Below are positions 20,951 to 32,447 of a stretch of 64,000 nucleotides of DNA, piece after piece; the first letter of the stretch is position 1, and each line of letters opens with the position of its first letter. The notes under the pieces were generated by a model. The model did not search any database. It worked only from the letters and a program-made list of their open reading frames with translations, and was not told the DNA's origin. The stretch spans positions 4,030,001 to 4,094,000 of the forward strand of contig JAPXFQ010000787.1 of assembly GCA_028564705.1 (NCBI GenBank), given 5' to 3'. The DNA is from Apricaphanius iberus. Its lineage: Eukaryota > Chordata > Actinopteri > Cyprinodontiformes > Aphaniidae. Position numbers and translations under genes: made by a program.

Positions 20951-23471
20951 ATGGAATTAAAGGATTTCAAAACCAAGCCAAAGAGAGGATTAAAGTATTC
21001 TGATTATGGCATTATTCTTCTCCTGATTTATATGATCTGTTTTGCTCTTCCAGTCGTTGGATTTTCGCTGAAGACTTGCAGAGTCAGCCAGAATGCAGCC
21101 ATATGTCTGGACAGTAAACTCAGATTTGTTCCTCAAGACATTCCGCCAACTGTGATTGAGTTTGATTTGTCTAAAAACCAAATCTCGAGAATCCAACGTT
21201 TGAATTTCACAAATCTACCAGTCCTGAAAGAATTGAACCTTCATGAAAACCATATTTCAAAGATAGACACTGGGGGTTTTGCCAATTTGATTTCCCTTCA
21301 GAAGTTGACTCTAAACAACAACAAACTCGTTAAACTCGGAGAGGGGACCTTTAATGGGTTGAGCAAGCTTACTGAGCTAAGACTAAATACTAACAAAATT
21401 TCAGCATTGTCACCAACCGCTTTTCAATCCTTGACAAGATTAAAACTATTGGATATTTCTCAGAATAGACTTGAAACTATGAAAAATCTTCATCTGATTT
21501 TGCAACATATGCCACAACTACAGGAGTTTGTGGTGAGAAGAAACGTCTTAAGATTTTTTCATTCATGGGAACTTACAAACTGCTCACTGGATCTACGTGC
21601 ACTTGATTTGTCTGGTAATCCCATAAGGGACTTCGTTGTAACTGTCAATATCTTTCCAAATCTGACTCGCCTCATTATCGGTGACCCTTTCAGCGTCATA
21701 CTAATGAAATTTGACGTGAGAAACAAGACTTTTCTGAGACAGGTGTCCAGTCTTGATGTCAGTGGGCTTCATACATCTTTCAAAGACATGGAAGGATTAC
21801 TTGAAATGGTAAACTCATCACTAACATCCCTAGCAGTGAACAGAATAAAACGCTATCGGTTCCAGCTACTCAACCTCTCTTGCTCCATTCCAACATTGAC
21901 CAAATTGCAGTTTCGCAGAAACGATCTTACATCAATTTCTCAGTATTCATTTTATCTATGTGTCAACATAATAGAACTAGATTTAACAGAGAATCATATC
22001 AAAGTTGTTGATGAGAACGCCTTCACATCTATGATACAATTACAGATTTTGAGACTGAGTCGGAATAAACTTTCATCGGTTCCCTCCGCCATACGGACTA
22101 TCAAAAATCTCTCCCAGCTTGATCTCAGCAACAATCTCATCAGCAACTTCTCTTGTCAAGATTTCTCCAATCAGACTAAGCTTAAGGAACTAAGCCTGCA
22201 GAATAATTCAATCTTTACTCTGACTGATTGTGCTTTCAAGGATTTAGTTAAACTACAAGTTCTCAAATTACAATCCAGTCAAATTACTGATCTAAAAGGG
22301 GCTTTTAATCACCATTTTCCAAGCCTTAAACAGCTCCGTCTGAATGGAAATAAACTCACTGCTATTCGAAAGTGGCAGTTTAAAGGATTGAACTCTCTGT
22401 TGAATCTGTCACTAAATCAAAATGAAATAAATACTCTTGATAAAGATTGTTTTGTAGGACTTGTTAATCTCACTGACATTCTGCTTCAGTCAAATTATAT
22501 CACAACCAAGACCTTAAAAACAAGGCCCTTCAAAGCTCTTGGTAACCTAAGACGACTGGATTTAAGCGATAATCACATCAAATATTTTAACAGTACACCT
22601 CTGAGAGAAGCGCCATTTTCTGATCTTTCCAATTTGGAAGAGTTGTCTCTTCATGGCCAGCACCACAGGGGGAAATCTGGTCTACCTTCCAACTTCCTCC
22701 ACGGGCTAAAAAAGCTTTTGCGTTTTAATGCCAGAAACGCTCAGCTTATCTACCTTGACAAAAACACATTTGTGTACACTCCTAAGCTGGAAAGACTGGA
22801 TATAAGCTCAAACGATTTGCAGACTCTGCCTCCGCAACTGTTTGCCCCGATTCACAACCTCAAAGCCCTCTACATATCCAGGATTGCTCTTCAGTCATTA
22901 GACTTCCTCAAAGATGCCAACCTGACCCATCTGGAGTTCCTGCAGGGGAGACATAATCAATACTCCGTCATCACTGAAGATGTAATCAAGTCCCTTCCGT
23001 CTCTTTTGTATGTGGACTTTAAATATAATAGTTTTTACTGTAACTGTGATAATTCCTGGTTCATAAACTGGACAATAAACAATAAACAAACACAGGTTAA
23101 TGATGCATATAACTACAGTTGCAACTATCCAGATGAATTCAAAGATAAAAAGCTTCTGGACTTTGACATAAAATACTGCTTACAGGATATCGACTTCATC
23201 TGCTTTGCTTCCACTACTTCTGTGATCCTCTTTGTCATGGCTGTGTCCTTCGTGTACCATTTCATGAGGTGGCAGCTGTATTGTGCCTACTACCTATTCT
23301 GGGCATGGCTGGTTGATTCAAAGTACAAACATGAGCAACTTCCTCATCAATACGATGCCTTCATCTCCTACAACTTCAATGATGAGCCCTGGGTGATTGG
23401 ACAACTGTTACCCAAACTGGAAGGAGAGCAGGGCTGGAGGTTGTGTCTGCACCACCGGGACTTTGAACCAG
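20951..23471 (+). CDS. Toll-like receptor, TLR11 family (TLR13/22/23-like), exon 1 of 3
   Basis: This is a type I membrane receptor for pathogen ligands, probably nucleic acid in endosomes if it is TLR13-like. The full CDS joins 20951-23471, 26311-26428 and 26655-26919 (2904 nt, 967 aa plus stop). I chose ATG 20951 because a hydrophobic signal segment (residues 20-38) follows closely; an in-frame ATG at 20924 would add nine residues. After an N-terminal cap (C43, C52) come more than 20 leucine-rich repeats with many N-glycosylation sites. The C-terminal cap has FYCNC (C697, C699), C724 and C743, then a membrane helix near 749-771. TIR box 1 (YDAFISY) starts at residue 801; box 2 (RDFEPG, with the BB-loop Pro) lies at the exon end. 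The donor GTAAAA follows 23471, phase 1. TLR13, TLR22 and TLR23 are hard to tell apart by eye, so no symbol is given. Confidence 0.9.
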
Positions 23472-24134
23472 GTAAAACCATCTACACATTAAGCAATCAG
23501 AAGAGAGCTTTCACTTTTGCATGACAAATAGCAAAAGTATATTATCCTCAAACAGGGACACAAAATAAGAGTGTGGTTGGACTTTTTTCATCAAAGACAG
23601 CATTTACAGAGCCATACAGGTGAAGCTTGAAAAAATAGAATATCGTGCATATGGTCATTTACTTCAGTAAGCTAAGGTAACTGCACTTAAAAGGTGAAAC
23701 TGATATATGATATAGACTCATTATATGTAAAGTGAGATATTTTAATGCTTTATTTGTTATAATGATGATTTGATGACTGTGGTTTACAGGTTATAAAAAC
23801 TCCAAATTCAACATCTCAAAAATTAGAAAAAATAACATGAAATCAATAAAACACGGATTTTAAGTAGAGAAATGTCAGACCTCTGAAAGCTATATTCATT
23901 CATATCTACTCAGTACTTGGTTTGGGCCCCTTTTGCATCAATTACTGCCTCAATAAGGTGTAGGGTGGATGTTATTAGACTGTAGCTCTGCAGAAGGGGT
24001 TGTGGAAGACCGTGAAGCTTCAATGGCAGCCTTCAGCTCTTCTGCATCAGTTGTTCTCATGTGTCTCATCTTTTTCTTGACAATGCTTCATAGATTCTCT
24101 ATGGGGTTCAGCTCAGGCCAGTTTGCTGGCCTAA

Positions 24135-25145
24135 TGAATTTGTGACTGTTCTGGTCTTGTTGGATCTCAGTGGAATACCACAGGGTTCTGTGCTTGAACC
24201 AATTCTCTTTACTATATATATGCTTCTAATTGGTAAAATAATTAGACATCATGGAATCAATTTCAACAGTTATGGTGATGATACACAATTATATTTATCT
24301 ATAAAAACTGATAAAAACCAATCAGTTAGGTAGATTACAGGCATGTCTCAAATACATAAAAACCTGCATTAGTCTGAATTTTCTGCTTTTAAATTCAGAC
24401 AAGACAGAAGTTGTTGTCTTTGGACCAGAACCTTTAAAAAGGAAACTGCTAAATCAATCACTTCATCTGGATGGCATTAATTTGGCCTCTGGTAATAATG
24501 TAAAGAAACTTGGTGTAATTTTTGACCAAGACATGACATTGAAATCCCATATTAAACAGGTTTTTAAGATTTATTTTTGTCACCTCTGGAAATATTGCTA
24601 AACTTAGAAACATCCTGTCCAGGAGTGATGCAGAGAAACTACTCCACGCATTTGTTACTTCAAGGCTGGACTACTGTAATTCCTTACTATCAGGAAGTCC
24701 ACAAAATGCAATTAAAAGCCTTCAGTTGATCCAAAATGCTGCAGCGAGAGTTCTGATGAATATTAAAAAGATAAATCAAATTTCTCCTGTTTTGGCTTCT
24801 CTTCATTGGCTCCCTGTTAAATCCAGAATAGAGTTTAAGATCCTCCTCCTTACTTATAAAGCCCTTAATAATTAAGCTCCATCGTACATCAGCGATCTGA
24901 TTGTTCCATATGTTCCTAACAGAGCCCTTCACTCTCAGACTGCAGGTCTACTGGTAGTTCCTAGGATTTCTAAAAGTAGAATGGGAGGCAGATCTTTTAG
25001 TTAACAGACTCCTCTACTGTGGAACCAGCTCCCAGTTTAAGTCCATGAGGCAGATACTCTGTCTATTTTCAAGACTAGGCTTAAAACCTTCCTTTTTGAT
25101 AAAGTTTATACAGTAGTTAGAATAACTTAGATTATCCTGAGCTAT
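24135..25145 (+). mobile_element. L2-like LINE fragment nested in the Tc1 element
   Basis: Plus-strand reading gives SGIPQGSVLEPILFTIYML, NSYGDDTQLYLSI (the RT catalytic box with Gly for the usual Ala), then KTEVVVFGPE, VKKLGVIFDQDMTLKSHI, SRLDYCNSLLSG, LQLIQNAAARVL, SLHWLPVKSRIEFKILLLTYKAL and a final FKTRLKTFLFDK. Frameshifts and stops occur. The copy starts within RT and is dead. Confidence 0.88.
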
Positions 25146-25148
25146 ATT

Positions 25149-25500
25149 TGTAGTTAATTCAATTCAATTCACTTTTATTTATATAGCGCTAGTTCACAAC
25201 AAATGTCACCTCAAGGCAATTTACAACAAAAGTCATCTCAATACGATTATACAAACATTCCAATCATTTAAGTTTTCTATGTAACGGAATCCCAGTAGAT
25301 TGCGATGAGTCATTGACGTGAGGTTGTGCCCGGATCGTGCAGACTCCAACCACAGCAATTCATCTGCCACGACCGTCTGGGGGTCTGAGAAGACAGAGAA
25401 GAGACAGCATGGAGGATGCTCGGTCACTCCGAGCATAATCTGGACCAACACTCCCCATTCATCAGGGGGCCTTAAGCTGAGCAATTATGCTGCTATAGGT
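25149..25500 (-). repeat. L2-like 3' UTR and tail, opposite orientation
   Basis: AATTCAATTCAATTCAC and TTTATTTATATAGCGC at the left edge are the reverse complement of a fish L2-type tail (…GCGCTATATAAATAAA…AATTGAATT). The following bases match 29100-29330, including ATCTGCCACRACCGT and GAGAAGACAGAGAAGAG. It lies tail-to-tail with the plus-strand L2 fragment just to its left. Confidence 0.75.
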
Positions 25501-25596
25501 TTAGACTGTTGGAGGACAGGCTCACCACTTTTTCTTCTCTCTTCTACTTTTCTCTTCTACTACTCTCCAGATATATTTTTTCTGCTGTTATTGGAC

Positions 25597-25945
25597 TTCA
25601 AGGCAAAGTTTGTTGTTTTCAACCTGGACCTTATTTATAGCTCGCAATACTTTCACTTATTCACCCACACAAGTTCGGAGTCACTTTGACTGAAGTTTTT
25701 ATCCAGACGTGATCAGCTTATATCCATGTAGAAATGTCTCTTAATAAGGCATTTCTGCAACAAAACTCTTTCATTTAACCAAATGTTTTGTTTATAGTAG
25801 TCATAGTAGTCATACCTACTACTATTCCCCTCGAAATTAGGGGCATCTCAGAGGTTCTTGCCTGCAGGGCTTGTTGTGAATGCTTTGAATATAAATATAC
25901 TAACAATTGATCTCAATTACGTCACTGCTTTGCTCTATTTTCTGT
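25597..25945. repeat. Kolobok-like dispersed repeat, copy 1
   Basis: TTCAAGGCAAAGTTTG then TTCAACCTGGACCTTATTT begin a segment that recurs, diverged, at 40437-40772 and 48121-48500. Shared landmarks are CACAAGTTYGGAG, GTTTTTATCCAG, TCATTTAACCA and AATTACGTC near the end. The copy at 48121 starts with TTAA and carries a THAP remnant, which points to a Kolobok-type DNA transposon. Confidence 0.6.
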
Positions 25946-26310
25946 AAAATATTGAATTTTTCAGAATTCTAATTTTCTGTGATTTAGAATTTTAGGTTTT
26001 TTAGCTTTTTTTCAGGTTTTCACAATCTGTAAGGCGTAATAATCAGAATTATAACAAGTAAAGGCTTGAAATATCTCACTTTACATGTAATGAGACTACT
26101 TCGTATTAGTTTCACCTTTTAAGTTGAATTACTTGAATAAATTAAATTTTGTACGATATTCTAATTTTTCGCGTTCCACCTGTAGTTCATTTGAGTTCAC
26201 AGCGCTCACTGTTGTCCATTGAGCTGTACTACAGAGGGTGCCACTGCACTGCTCACACTGGAAATGTGTGTGAACCATCGCTAACTGTTTTTGCATGCAT
26301 TTATCTCTAG

Positions 26311-26428
26311 GAAAGCCAATCACAGATAACATCACAGACGCCATCTATGGAAGCAGGAAAACCATCTGTGTTATCAGTCGCAGATACCTGGAGAGCGAGT
26401 GGTGTTCCAGAGAGGTCCAGGCAGCCAG
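26311..26428 (+). CDS. Toll-like receptor exon 2 (middle of TIR domain)
   Basis: The acceptor TTTATCTCTAG precedes 26311. The 118-bp exon completes the split Gly codon of RDFEPGK and encodes PITDNITDAIYGSRKTICV and then ISRRYLESEWCSREVQAA, the centre of a TIR domain. The donor GTATTAA follows 26428, in phase 2. Reading phase is continuous with exons 1 and 3. Confidence 0.92.
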
Positions 26429-26654
26429 GTATTAAAGTAAAAAACTCTGTATCTTTTTTTTTTTGTATAGGAAATACATTTTGCCTCATTTTGTTGTTTT
26501 GTTTCTTCGTTTTTTGCTTATTAAGACTTTCAGGATAACAAGGGTAAACATTTCACCCCTGATTTTCTTTTACATGTCATCATAATTAAATCGGATATAG
26601 ACCTACAGGTATGTGTTGTCCTAAAGCCCTACTCACTTCTTCTCAACAACACAG

Positions 26655-26919
26655 CTTCCGTCTCTTTGATGAGCAGAAGGATGTGCTGATCCTGGTGTTT
26701 CTGGAAGACATTCCCAACTACCTGCTTTCACCTTTCCATCGCATGAGGAAGCTCCTGAAGAAGCAGACCTACCTGAGCTGGCCCCGAGCTGCAGACCATC
26801 CAGAGGTTTTCTGGGAGAACCTGAGGAAGGCTCTGCAGAGTGGAAACGATCCAAGCCAGAACAATTTCCTCAGCTTAACAGAGACTCAGGAAAGAGAAGG
26901 AGCAGCACTATTACTGTAA
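26655..26919 (+). CDS. Toll-like receptor exon 3 (end of TIR domain and stop)
   Basis: The acceptor CTCAACAACACAG ends at 26654 and the exon continues in phase. It encodes SFRLFDEQKDVLILVFLED, the YLSWP block and TIR box 3 (EVFWENL, F932-W933), then a short Ser/Glu-rich tail and TAA at 26917-26919. With this exon the TIR domain is complete, so the gene looks functional. Confidence 0.92.
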
Positions 26920-26947
26920 AAAAAACGGTCTAGTTTTGTGACCATAA

Positions 26948-26957
26948 AATAAATAAA
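26948..26957 (+). terminator. Overlapping AATAAA polyadenylation signals of the TLR gene
   Basis: Two overlapping AATAAA hexamers start at 26948 and 26952, about 30 bases after the TLR stop codon. Such a short 3' UTR is possible; a further AT-rich stretch continues to about 27130. Confidence 0.55.
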
Positions 26958-26959
26958 AG

Positions 26960-27455
26960 CCTTGGTTTATAGTTTAATTTTAGCTATATTTTTTATCTTT
27001 TTGTGTGTATCCATTACATTTGGACTTATTAAATATATATATATGATTTGTTATTTTTTTGCATTGAACTGAATATGTTTGCTCTTTTAATTGAAACCTG
27101 GGGCTGTTCTATACATAAAATATGCGTTTTAAATACATTATGACTTTCTGACTCTCTTGATTTGTCCTTATTTCATTCTGAAAAGGAAAAAAAAATCAAT
27201 CGAGACTCAATTGTAATTATAAAGTCAGTCCATTACATATAAGAAAAAATATAATTTATAGGCTTTATCATGATTTCATCTCCTGTTTTTTCATAAGAAT
27301 TAGTTATTTCCTGGCCTGTTAGGTTTATAGTGGTAAAAGCGTTCCCATGGCCCTTCTTAAAAGGAGACAGACGTCCACTACTCCATTCTTTTCACCCGAT
27401 TCTTTTACATGGTTGGATAATCAAATAAGTAGTAGAGAGGCAAATATTGTGTTTG
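26960..27455. other. AT-rich intergenic DNA, nothing identified
   Basis: No gene or repeat recognised; short homopolymer runs only. Confidence 0.4.
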
Positions 27456-27710
27456 TGCATTCCCTCCACTATGGACTCATTCCATTTCCTGGGTACCGCC
27501 ATCAACTCCCTCCTTAAGAAGGTCCAGCAGAGGATATAATTTTTGAGTCAATCCTCACCTCCTCCATCACTGTGTGGTACTTTAGAGCCACCATCAGGAA
27601 CACACAGAGACTGCAGCGTGATGTGCTCTATCCTGAGAACGCCTCATTCACACCTCTTGAAACATGTGGTCGAGTTTCCGTGAGGCTGTTTGACAGACTG
27701 CCATCGACAC
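27456..27710 (+). mobile_element. Short LINE C-terminal fragment
   Basis: Plus-strand reading around 27540-27630 gives ESILTSSITVWY (frame interrupted) followed by RNTQRLQR, the C-terminal RT-downstream block of CR1/jockey-like fish LINEs such as the copy at 13437-14640. Degenerate. Confidence 0.6.
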
Positions 27711-29069
27711 TGGGGGCAGTTATGTGTTTCACGCGATAACATCTACACAAATAAAGAAAGATTTGTAAATAAAAGCCACACCCGCCACCTTCTGCTTTTG
27801 TTGAACAGTATTTATTCATTTGGGTTGGTCTACGATGGGTAGGTATGTTCCGTTTTATATAGTTTAATATTATTTTTTAATTGCGTCTAATTTTTTTTGT
27901 GTTTTTTGTCTTTTGAATATCCAAATCATGTTAACTTTAGCGATGCGCTAAGTTATATATTTTGATCATTTTCTATTAACAGTAAATATGTTCATTATTT
28001 CTTTAATTTCATTAAATAACAGATTCAGAGTCCAGAAAAAATAGACCTGACGCGAAATAAACTGAGCTCTGCATACCCACCACACATGCACAACAACCGG
28101 TGTGAATGCTCTGATTGGAATCAATGTTTTTTCGTCCATGCAGGGCAGCCGTACTGAAACCCAAGCCCACACATATTGCACCCGGTGTGAATGAGGCATA
28201 AGACTGTTACCATCGCCTTTTCTGTTCCAGTCACATGACCCTGTGTTGTTTTGTTGCACGTGTTTCGCTTTGCACTGTCACCTGTCCACCCGGGACGACC
28301 CACAGTGCTTGTTTAATAAAGTCATTTTAGAAATCACTCACCTGTCTCCTGCGTCTGGTTTTATGCTGAACTTGAGTGTAGAAACCAAATCATATCACCA
28401 TCCATCTGGTCCCTCGTCTACTCTCCTCATTCTCCCTTTGCTGCTTCATGACTTATACAGGAAATAGAGAAAAAGGTTACAAAAAGAGCAACATAAAAAC
28501 CTTCATGAAATTTAGATTTATTAAAGTGATCTGTCATAAATGATGTATCCATTGTACAGTTTCACTCACATGTACACATTCACATGTACATACAGTAGTT
28601 TTTTTTTTTGGGGGGGGGGTTAGCCAACAAGGGAATACTTTCCCCTGCAGATACATCTTCTCCTGAATTTTCCTCATTAAATAGAAAATGAAGAGTACTC
28701 CTCTCCCGCTGCAGCTGCAGATTTAAGAAAATCTCCCATTCAGCTCACAATGGGGGAAAAGAAGTCCGGATTTATTGGCTTTTATTTTGCATTTAAAGAA
28801 GTTTTCGAATTTTGACAAGCCTAGTCGCGGCGCTGTGACATAACCAACCTTCAAATACGGCCGAAGCATCCAGCCCCTGGATTTGGACAGAAATCGGACC
28901 CTCTCCCCTCACATCAGCCAACACCTCCTCCCGTTGCATTATTAAAACGGGAAATGTCGGCGGAGTAAGACTCTAGTTGGGCATTGAGTTGCTTTTGAAC
29001 TAGAGAGTCTTGTAAGCCTAAAAAACTAACAAAATGGAACCAACAATTTCTCAACTTTACCCCCATTTT
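27711..29069. other. Intergenic DNA, mostly unassigned
   Basis: No exon recognised. A T(11)G(10)-type homopolymer junction lies at 28600-28620. The stretch around 28290-28370 (CACAGTGCTTGTTTAATAAAG, CTCCTGCGTCTGG) resembles the end of an LTR or LINE, but too little is present to assign. Confidence 0.4.
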
Positions 29070-29885
29070 TTAATTCAATTCAATTCAGTTTATTTATATA
29101 GCCCCAATTCACAACTCATTCTATGTGAGGAATCCCAGCAGATTGTGTTGAGTTATTGACATGAGGTTGTCCATGGAACATCTTCACTCCACCCACAACA
29201 GAGCAGAGGAAAAACTCCCCTGTAACAGGAAGAAACCTCCAGCACAACCTGGCTCAGAACAAGCGGCCATCTGCCACAACCGTTTGGCGGTTTGAGAAGA
29301 CAGAGAAGAGGCACAAAAATAACAAAACGAACTGATGTAAGAGTACTTTCTTTATCAGTGGCCATTTATTCTATTTTAATGTTATTTTCATTTTGCTTCA
29401 GAGCATTCATGGGGATATGATTGGGGGTAGGGGGGTATAAATGTTTAACTTGTTTGTGTCTATAGGGGATGGGGAGATGCAATATGTGGGGTTAATTTTT
29501 TAATTTAGAATAGCACTTTGAACTGAATTTTAATGTATGAAAGGGGCTTTATGAATGAAGTTGATTGACTAATTGGTCAAAGAAAGCAAAAAGTTAACAC
29601 CAGGACATGCTGTTGTAGCTGAGCTGGATATCAGACCAGGTAGAGCGTCTATGGAGAGAAAAACACAGAAAACAAGGTTAACAATCGAAATAACAGCAAA
29701 AAATACATCTGACGAGTAGTAGAAGAGAAAAATCATAGGAACTACCGGTACCAGAACTGCAGTCTGAGAGTGAAGTGCTCTGCTAGGAACATATGGAATA
29801 ATCAGATCTCTGGTGTATGATGGATCTTGATTATTAAGGGATTATAAAGGGTGGAGGTAAGGAGAATAAGGTGTGAACGATGATT
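29070..29885 (-). mobile_element. L2-like LINE 3' end
   Basis: At the left edge AATTCAATTCAATTCAG and TTTATTTATATAGCC are the reverse-complemented L2 tail; 29100-29330 is the 3' UTR also seen at 25260-25420. Further right, 29740-29870 on the minus strand matches the C-terminal coding part of the copy at 24135-25145 (the stretch with CCATATGTTCCTA and CACTCTCAGACTGCAG). The unrelated piece at about 29340-29560 may be a later insertion. Confidence 0.7.
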
Positions 29886-30065
29886 AAGGACACAGGTAAT
29901 GATGATGAGGAGGAGAAGGAGTGATGAGGCTAGCCATTGCAGACTATGGTCAATGGTGTCTCTAATGGCATGTTTCTGACTATGGAGCTGCCAATTACCA
30001 GGGTCTGCTTCTCATTGAGTGTGTCAATGGGGGAAATCTGTTAGACGGGTGGACAGATCGGTGGT

Positions 30066-30540
30066 GCCTAGCATTGCCAACCGTCCCTTTAAATACGGAA
30101 TCGTCCCTTATTTGACAATTGAATGTGGCGTCCCATTTTGAACTAATAAGGGACACTATTTGTTCTGTATTTTCATAAATGTGCGATATGTCTGTCAGAT
30201 ACAGGCTTTAATAGCCTAATTCCAACTACGTAGCCTATATAAAATTAAAATACAAGTCACCCATCTACAGTTAGATCAACTTTTTCTGGCAGCGGGATCT
30301 AAAAGGGACCGCAAATTGTTTGTATTTGCGTCTCGCGAGTGTTATGCGCTCACGATCGATCAGGTAGACACACACAACACGCAGGCGTTTCCCCCGCAGC
30401 GCCTTTAAAAATGTCCCAAAAACGCTTACAGAGATATAGATGAGTGGGAAGAGGCCCATCCTTGGCTGGACACAGTCAGTGAAGAGGAATACAAGGAAAA
30501 TTGTGAACTATGTCGGTGTGTGTTCTCAGTTAGACTGTCA
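30066..30540 (+). mobile_element. hAT-like element remnant with a zinc-finger coding trace
   Basis: CATTGCCAACCGTCCC at 30073 is a terminus often seen in fish DNA elements. At 30408-30530 the plus strand reads NAYRDIDEWEEAHPWLDTVS and then CELCRC, resembling the short W-x-C-x2-C zinc-binding N-terminus of hAT-type transposases. The rest of any transposase is missing. Confidence 0.45.
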
Positions 30541-30808
30541 CAGCCACTCCCTGTTTATTGGCTACCACGCCATACTGATTGCAATTTTCGATGTATAGTC
30601 TCTACTATTCATTTTAGTATAAATAAATATGTATTGCAACGTACTCCAGTTATTGAATTATGTTGTTTCTGTTCCGGATGGTAAAGGGCGGCAAAATAAT
30701 TTTTCGCCTACAGCCCCTTGCAGCTCAATATCTGGTTATATAGAGTAATTCTCTATATAACCAGAAAAAGTAAACATGGCTATCTTTTTACAAAAAACTG
30801 CTAAAATT

Positions 30809-31494
30809 TAGGGCTGTCAAAATTGACAAATTAACATGGGCCGATTAATTCCTATAATTAACTTTTTTTTTTTTTTTTTACACAACGCATACACAGAACA
30901 GTTCATATTTCAGCCTGCACCACATCAGCTCTCCTTGCTAACTAGCCAAACTATGGATTGCTGTGAGCAGCATGTTTTTGTTATCCAAAATGACATGTGA
31001 GTATATTATTATTGCCGTATTGGGTTGAATTGATTAAAAGTTGATAAGTTGAACATTTTCTTTACTGTCCTCTTAGGTGTCAGCTCGCTATGTGCGGTGC
31101 AGAGTAGAAATACGGCGTATTTATGTTGATTGAAGCATGTTGACTCACTGTATAGCTGCAGTATATTTCATAGGGAGATACCACCACATTAAAATGCTAA
31201 ATTATTCAGTTAAAGGGATGTTTTCAGATTTAAATTAATGCTAATTTATTAGCAGAAGTAGCTGTGTAGATCTTCACAATAAGAGTGTTTATTTGAATGT
31301 AATTGTGGAGTTCAAAACAAAAATTATATTGATTTCTCCTATATTTAATCAAAAAAAGAGCAACTGCATTTAGATTTGTCCTTTATTTACACTGAAAAAT
31401 ATATATTTTTTTGGGTCATATTTAGGAATGGTTATTAATTCACAGCTACTTTGTGATTAATTAGATCAAACTTTTTAATTGTTTAACATCCGTA
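30809..31494. mobile_element. Non-autonomous hAT-like transposon
   Basis: The left end TAGGGCTGTCAAAATTGAC and the inverted right end (reverse complement TACGGATGTTAAACAATT) form diverged terminal repeats. Flanking octamers CTAAAATT (30801-30808) and CTAGAAAT (31495-31502) match at 6 of 8 positions. No transposase frame is present in the 686 bp. Confidence 0.65.
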
Positions 31495-31665
31495 CTAGAA
31501 ATGAAAAATAGCATGGTTTTTGGACAAAGTTAGCATGTTTTCCATTCTTTAAGCACCATTTCGAGCATCGTTTTGAGCACTGTTTAAGCACCAGCACCGT
31601 TTCAAAAGTATTGGTTTGGCACCGGTATCGGATAAAACCTAAACAATACCCATCCCTTCTCAACA
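31495..31665 (-). mobile_element. Single terminus of another hAT-like element
   Basis: On the minus strand AGGGATGGGTATTG, TTATCCGATACCGG and GCTTAAACAGTGC follow the pattern of a common fish hAT MITE terminus. No partner terminus was found, so it is a solo end. Confidence 0.5.
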
Positions 31666-32344
31666 CAGAGGTAAATAGATAATTGAAGAGAGTCTGAACA
31701 CCAAACAGCTTCACAGAGCTCGCCAGAGGAAAGAGGAAACCATGAGCACAAGGTGTTAAATCCTACTTCTACAGCCTAATTTAAGCTGGTGACATTGTTT
31801 TGAAAGATGTCTGCAATACAGTTGCAACAGGAAAGAGAAAAGAAACCATACCTAAAAAAGAAAAAAAATTGCATTTACATTCACAAATATGTAGTTGTGA
31901 ACATTAAAATGTTAATCTATTGCTGATCTTAAATTGGCAACCACCAAAATTACCCTTTAGATTAATCAGACCTTTCATACAATGTATTACTCTCTACAGA
32001 AGACACTTTTTTCAGCAGAGTAGGCACAGCATTTCGTAAATCTGACTTTTTCTTTACATCAAAAGTGTTAAGGTTTATGCTTTCAGTTAAGTGTTTTTAT
32101 TTTCTTGACTCAGGAAGTGATGTGTCAAAAGCATAAGCCAATGAGATGTGTTGTACAGTGATGAAGAACTCCAAATAAAGAAATTGAGGAGGTGCATGCG
32201 GGATTGCGGCTGGCACACTGTAGGTTTGAACTCAAGTGTGTGTGAGACTGTGGAGGAAAGAAAGGACGACACAGCTAGATCAGATCAGCTTGTTTAAGCC
32301 ACACCAACTGGGCCACAGAAAGAGAGAGAGCAGTTGCAACATTC
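31666..32344. other. Intergenic DNA, nothing identified
   Basis: No gene or named repeat recognised in about 680 bp. Confidence 0.4.
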
Positions 32345-32447
32345 GTGCCACAACCAACTTGAACATTTTTGAATCCAAATTTAAAGGTTTATAAATACAA
32401 ACGTCCCGTTGTCTGGGTGTGAGTGGAGCCCCCTAGTGGTCTCCCAC
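32345..32447 (+). repeat. Left copy of direct repeat flanking the Gypsy RT fragment
   Basis: GAACATTTTTGAATCCAAA at 32361 and GTCTGGGTGTGAGTGGAGCC with CCCTAGTGGTCTCCCAC at the end recur at 32912-32999. A reverse-complemented relative sits at about 51765-51835, so the unit is itself a dispersed repeat. Confidence 0.8.

Larger units (their letters stand above)
23617..26182 (-). mobile_element. Tc1-type transposon in TLR intron 1, disrupted by nested repeats
   Basis: The left end CAGGTGAAGCTTG at 23617 and the right end (reverse complement CAGGTGGAACGCG) at 26182 are long inverted repeats containing TAGAATATCGTRC and an AAAAGGTGAAACT/AGTTTCACCTTTT block. Both are flanked by TA (23615-23616 and 26183-26184). 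Minus-strand sequence at 24125-23990 encodes the C-terminal part of a Tc1 transposase (WPELNPIENL, a stop codon, then SIVKKKMRHMRTTDAEELKA). The remaining transposase was replaced or displaced by the LINE and Kolobok-like insertions at 24130-25960. It lies wholly within the intron, so it need not affect the protein. Confidence 0.88.

Noticed and set aside
24135..25500. Twin-primed single L2 insertion
   Set aside because: The two L2 pieces are tail-to-tail; twin priming inverts the 5' part and would not give two opposed 3' tails.
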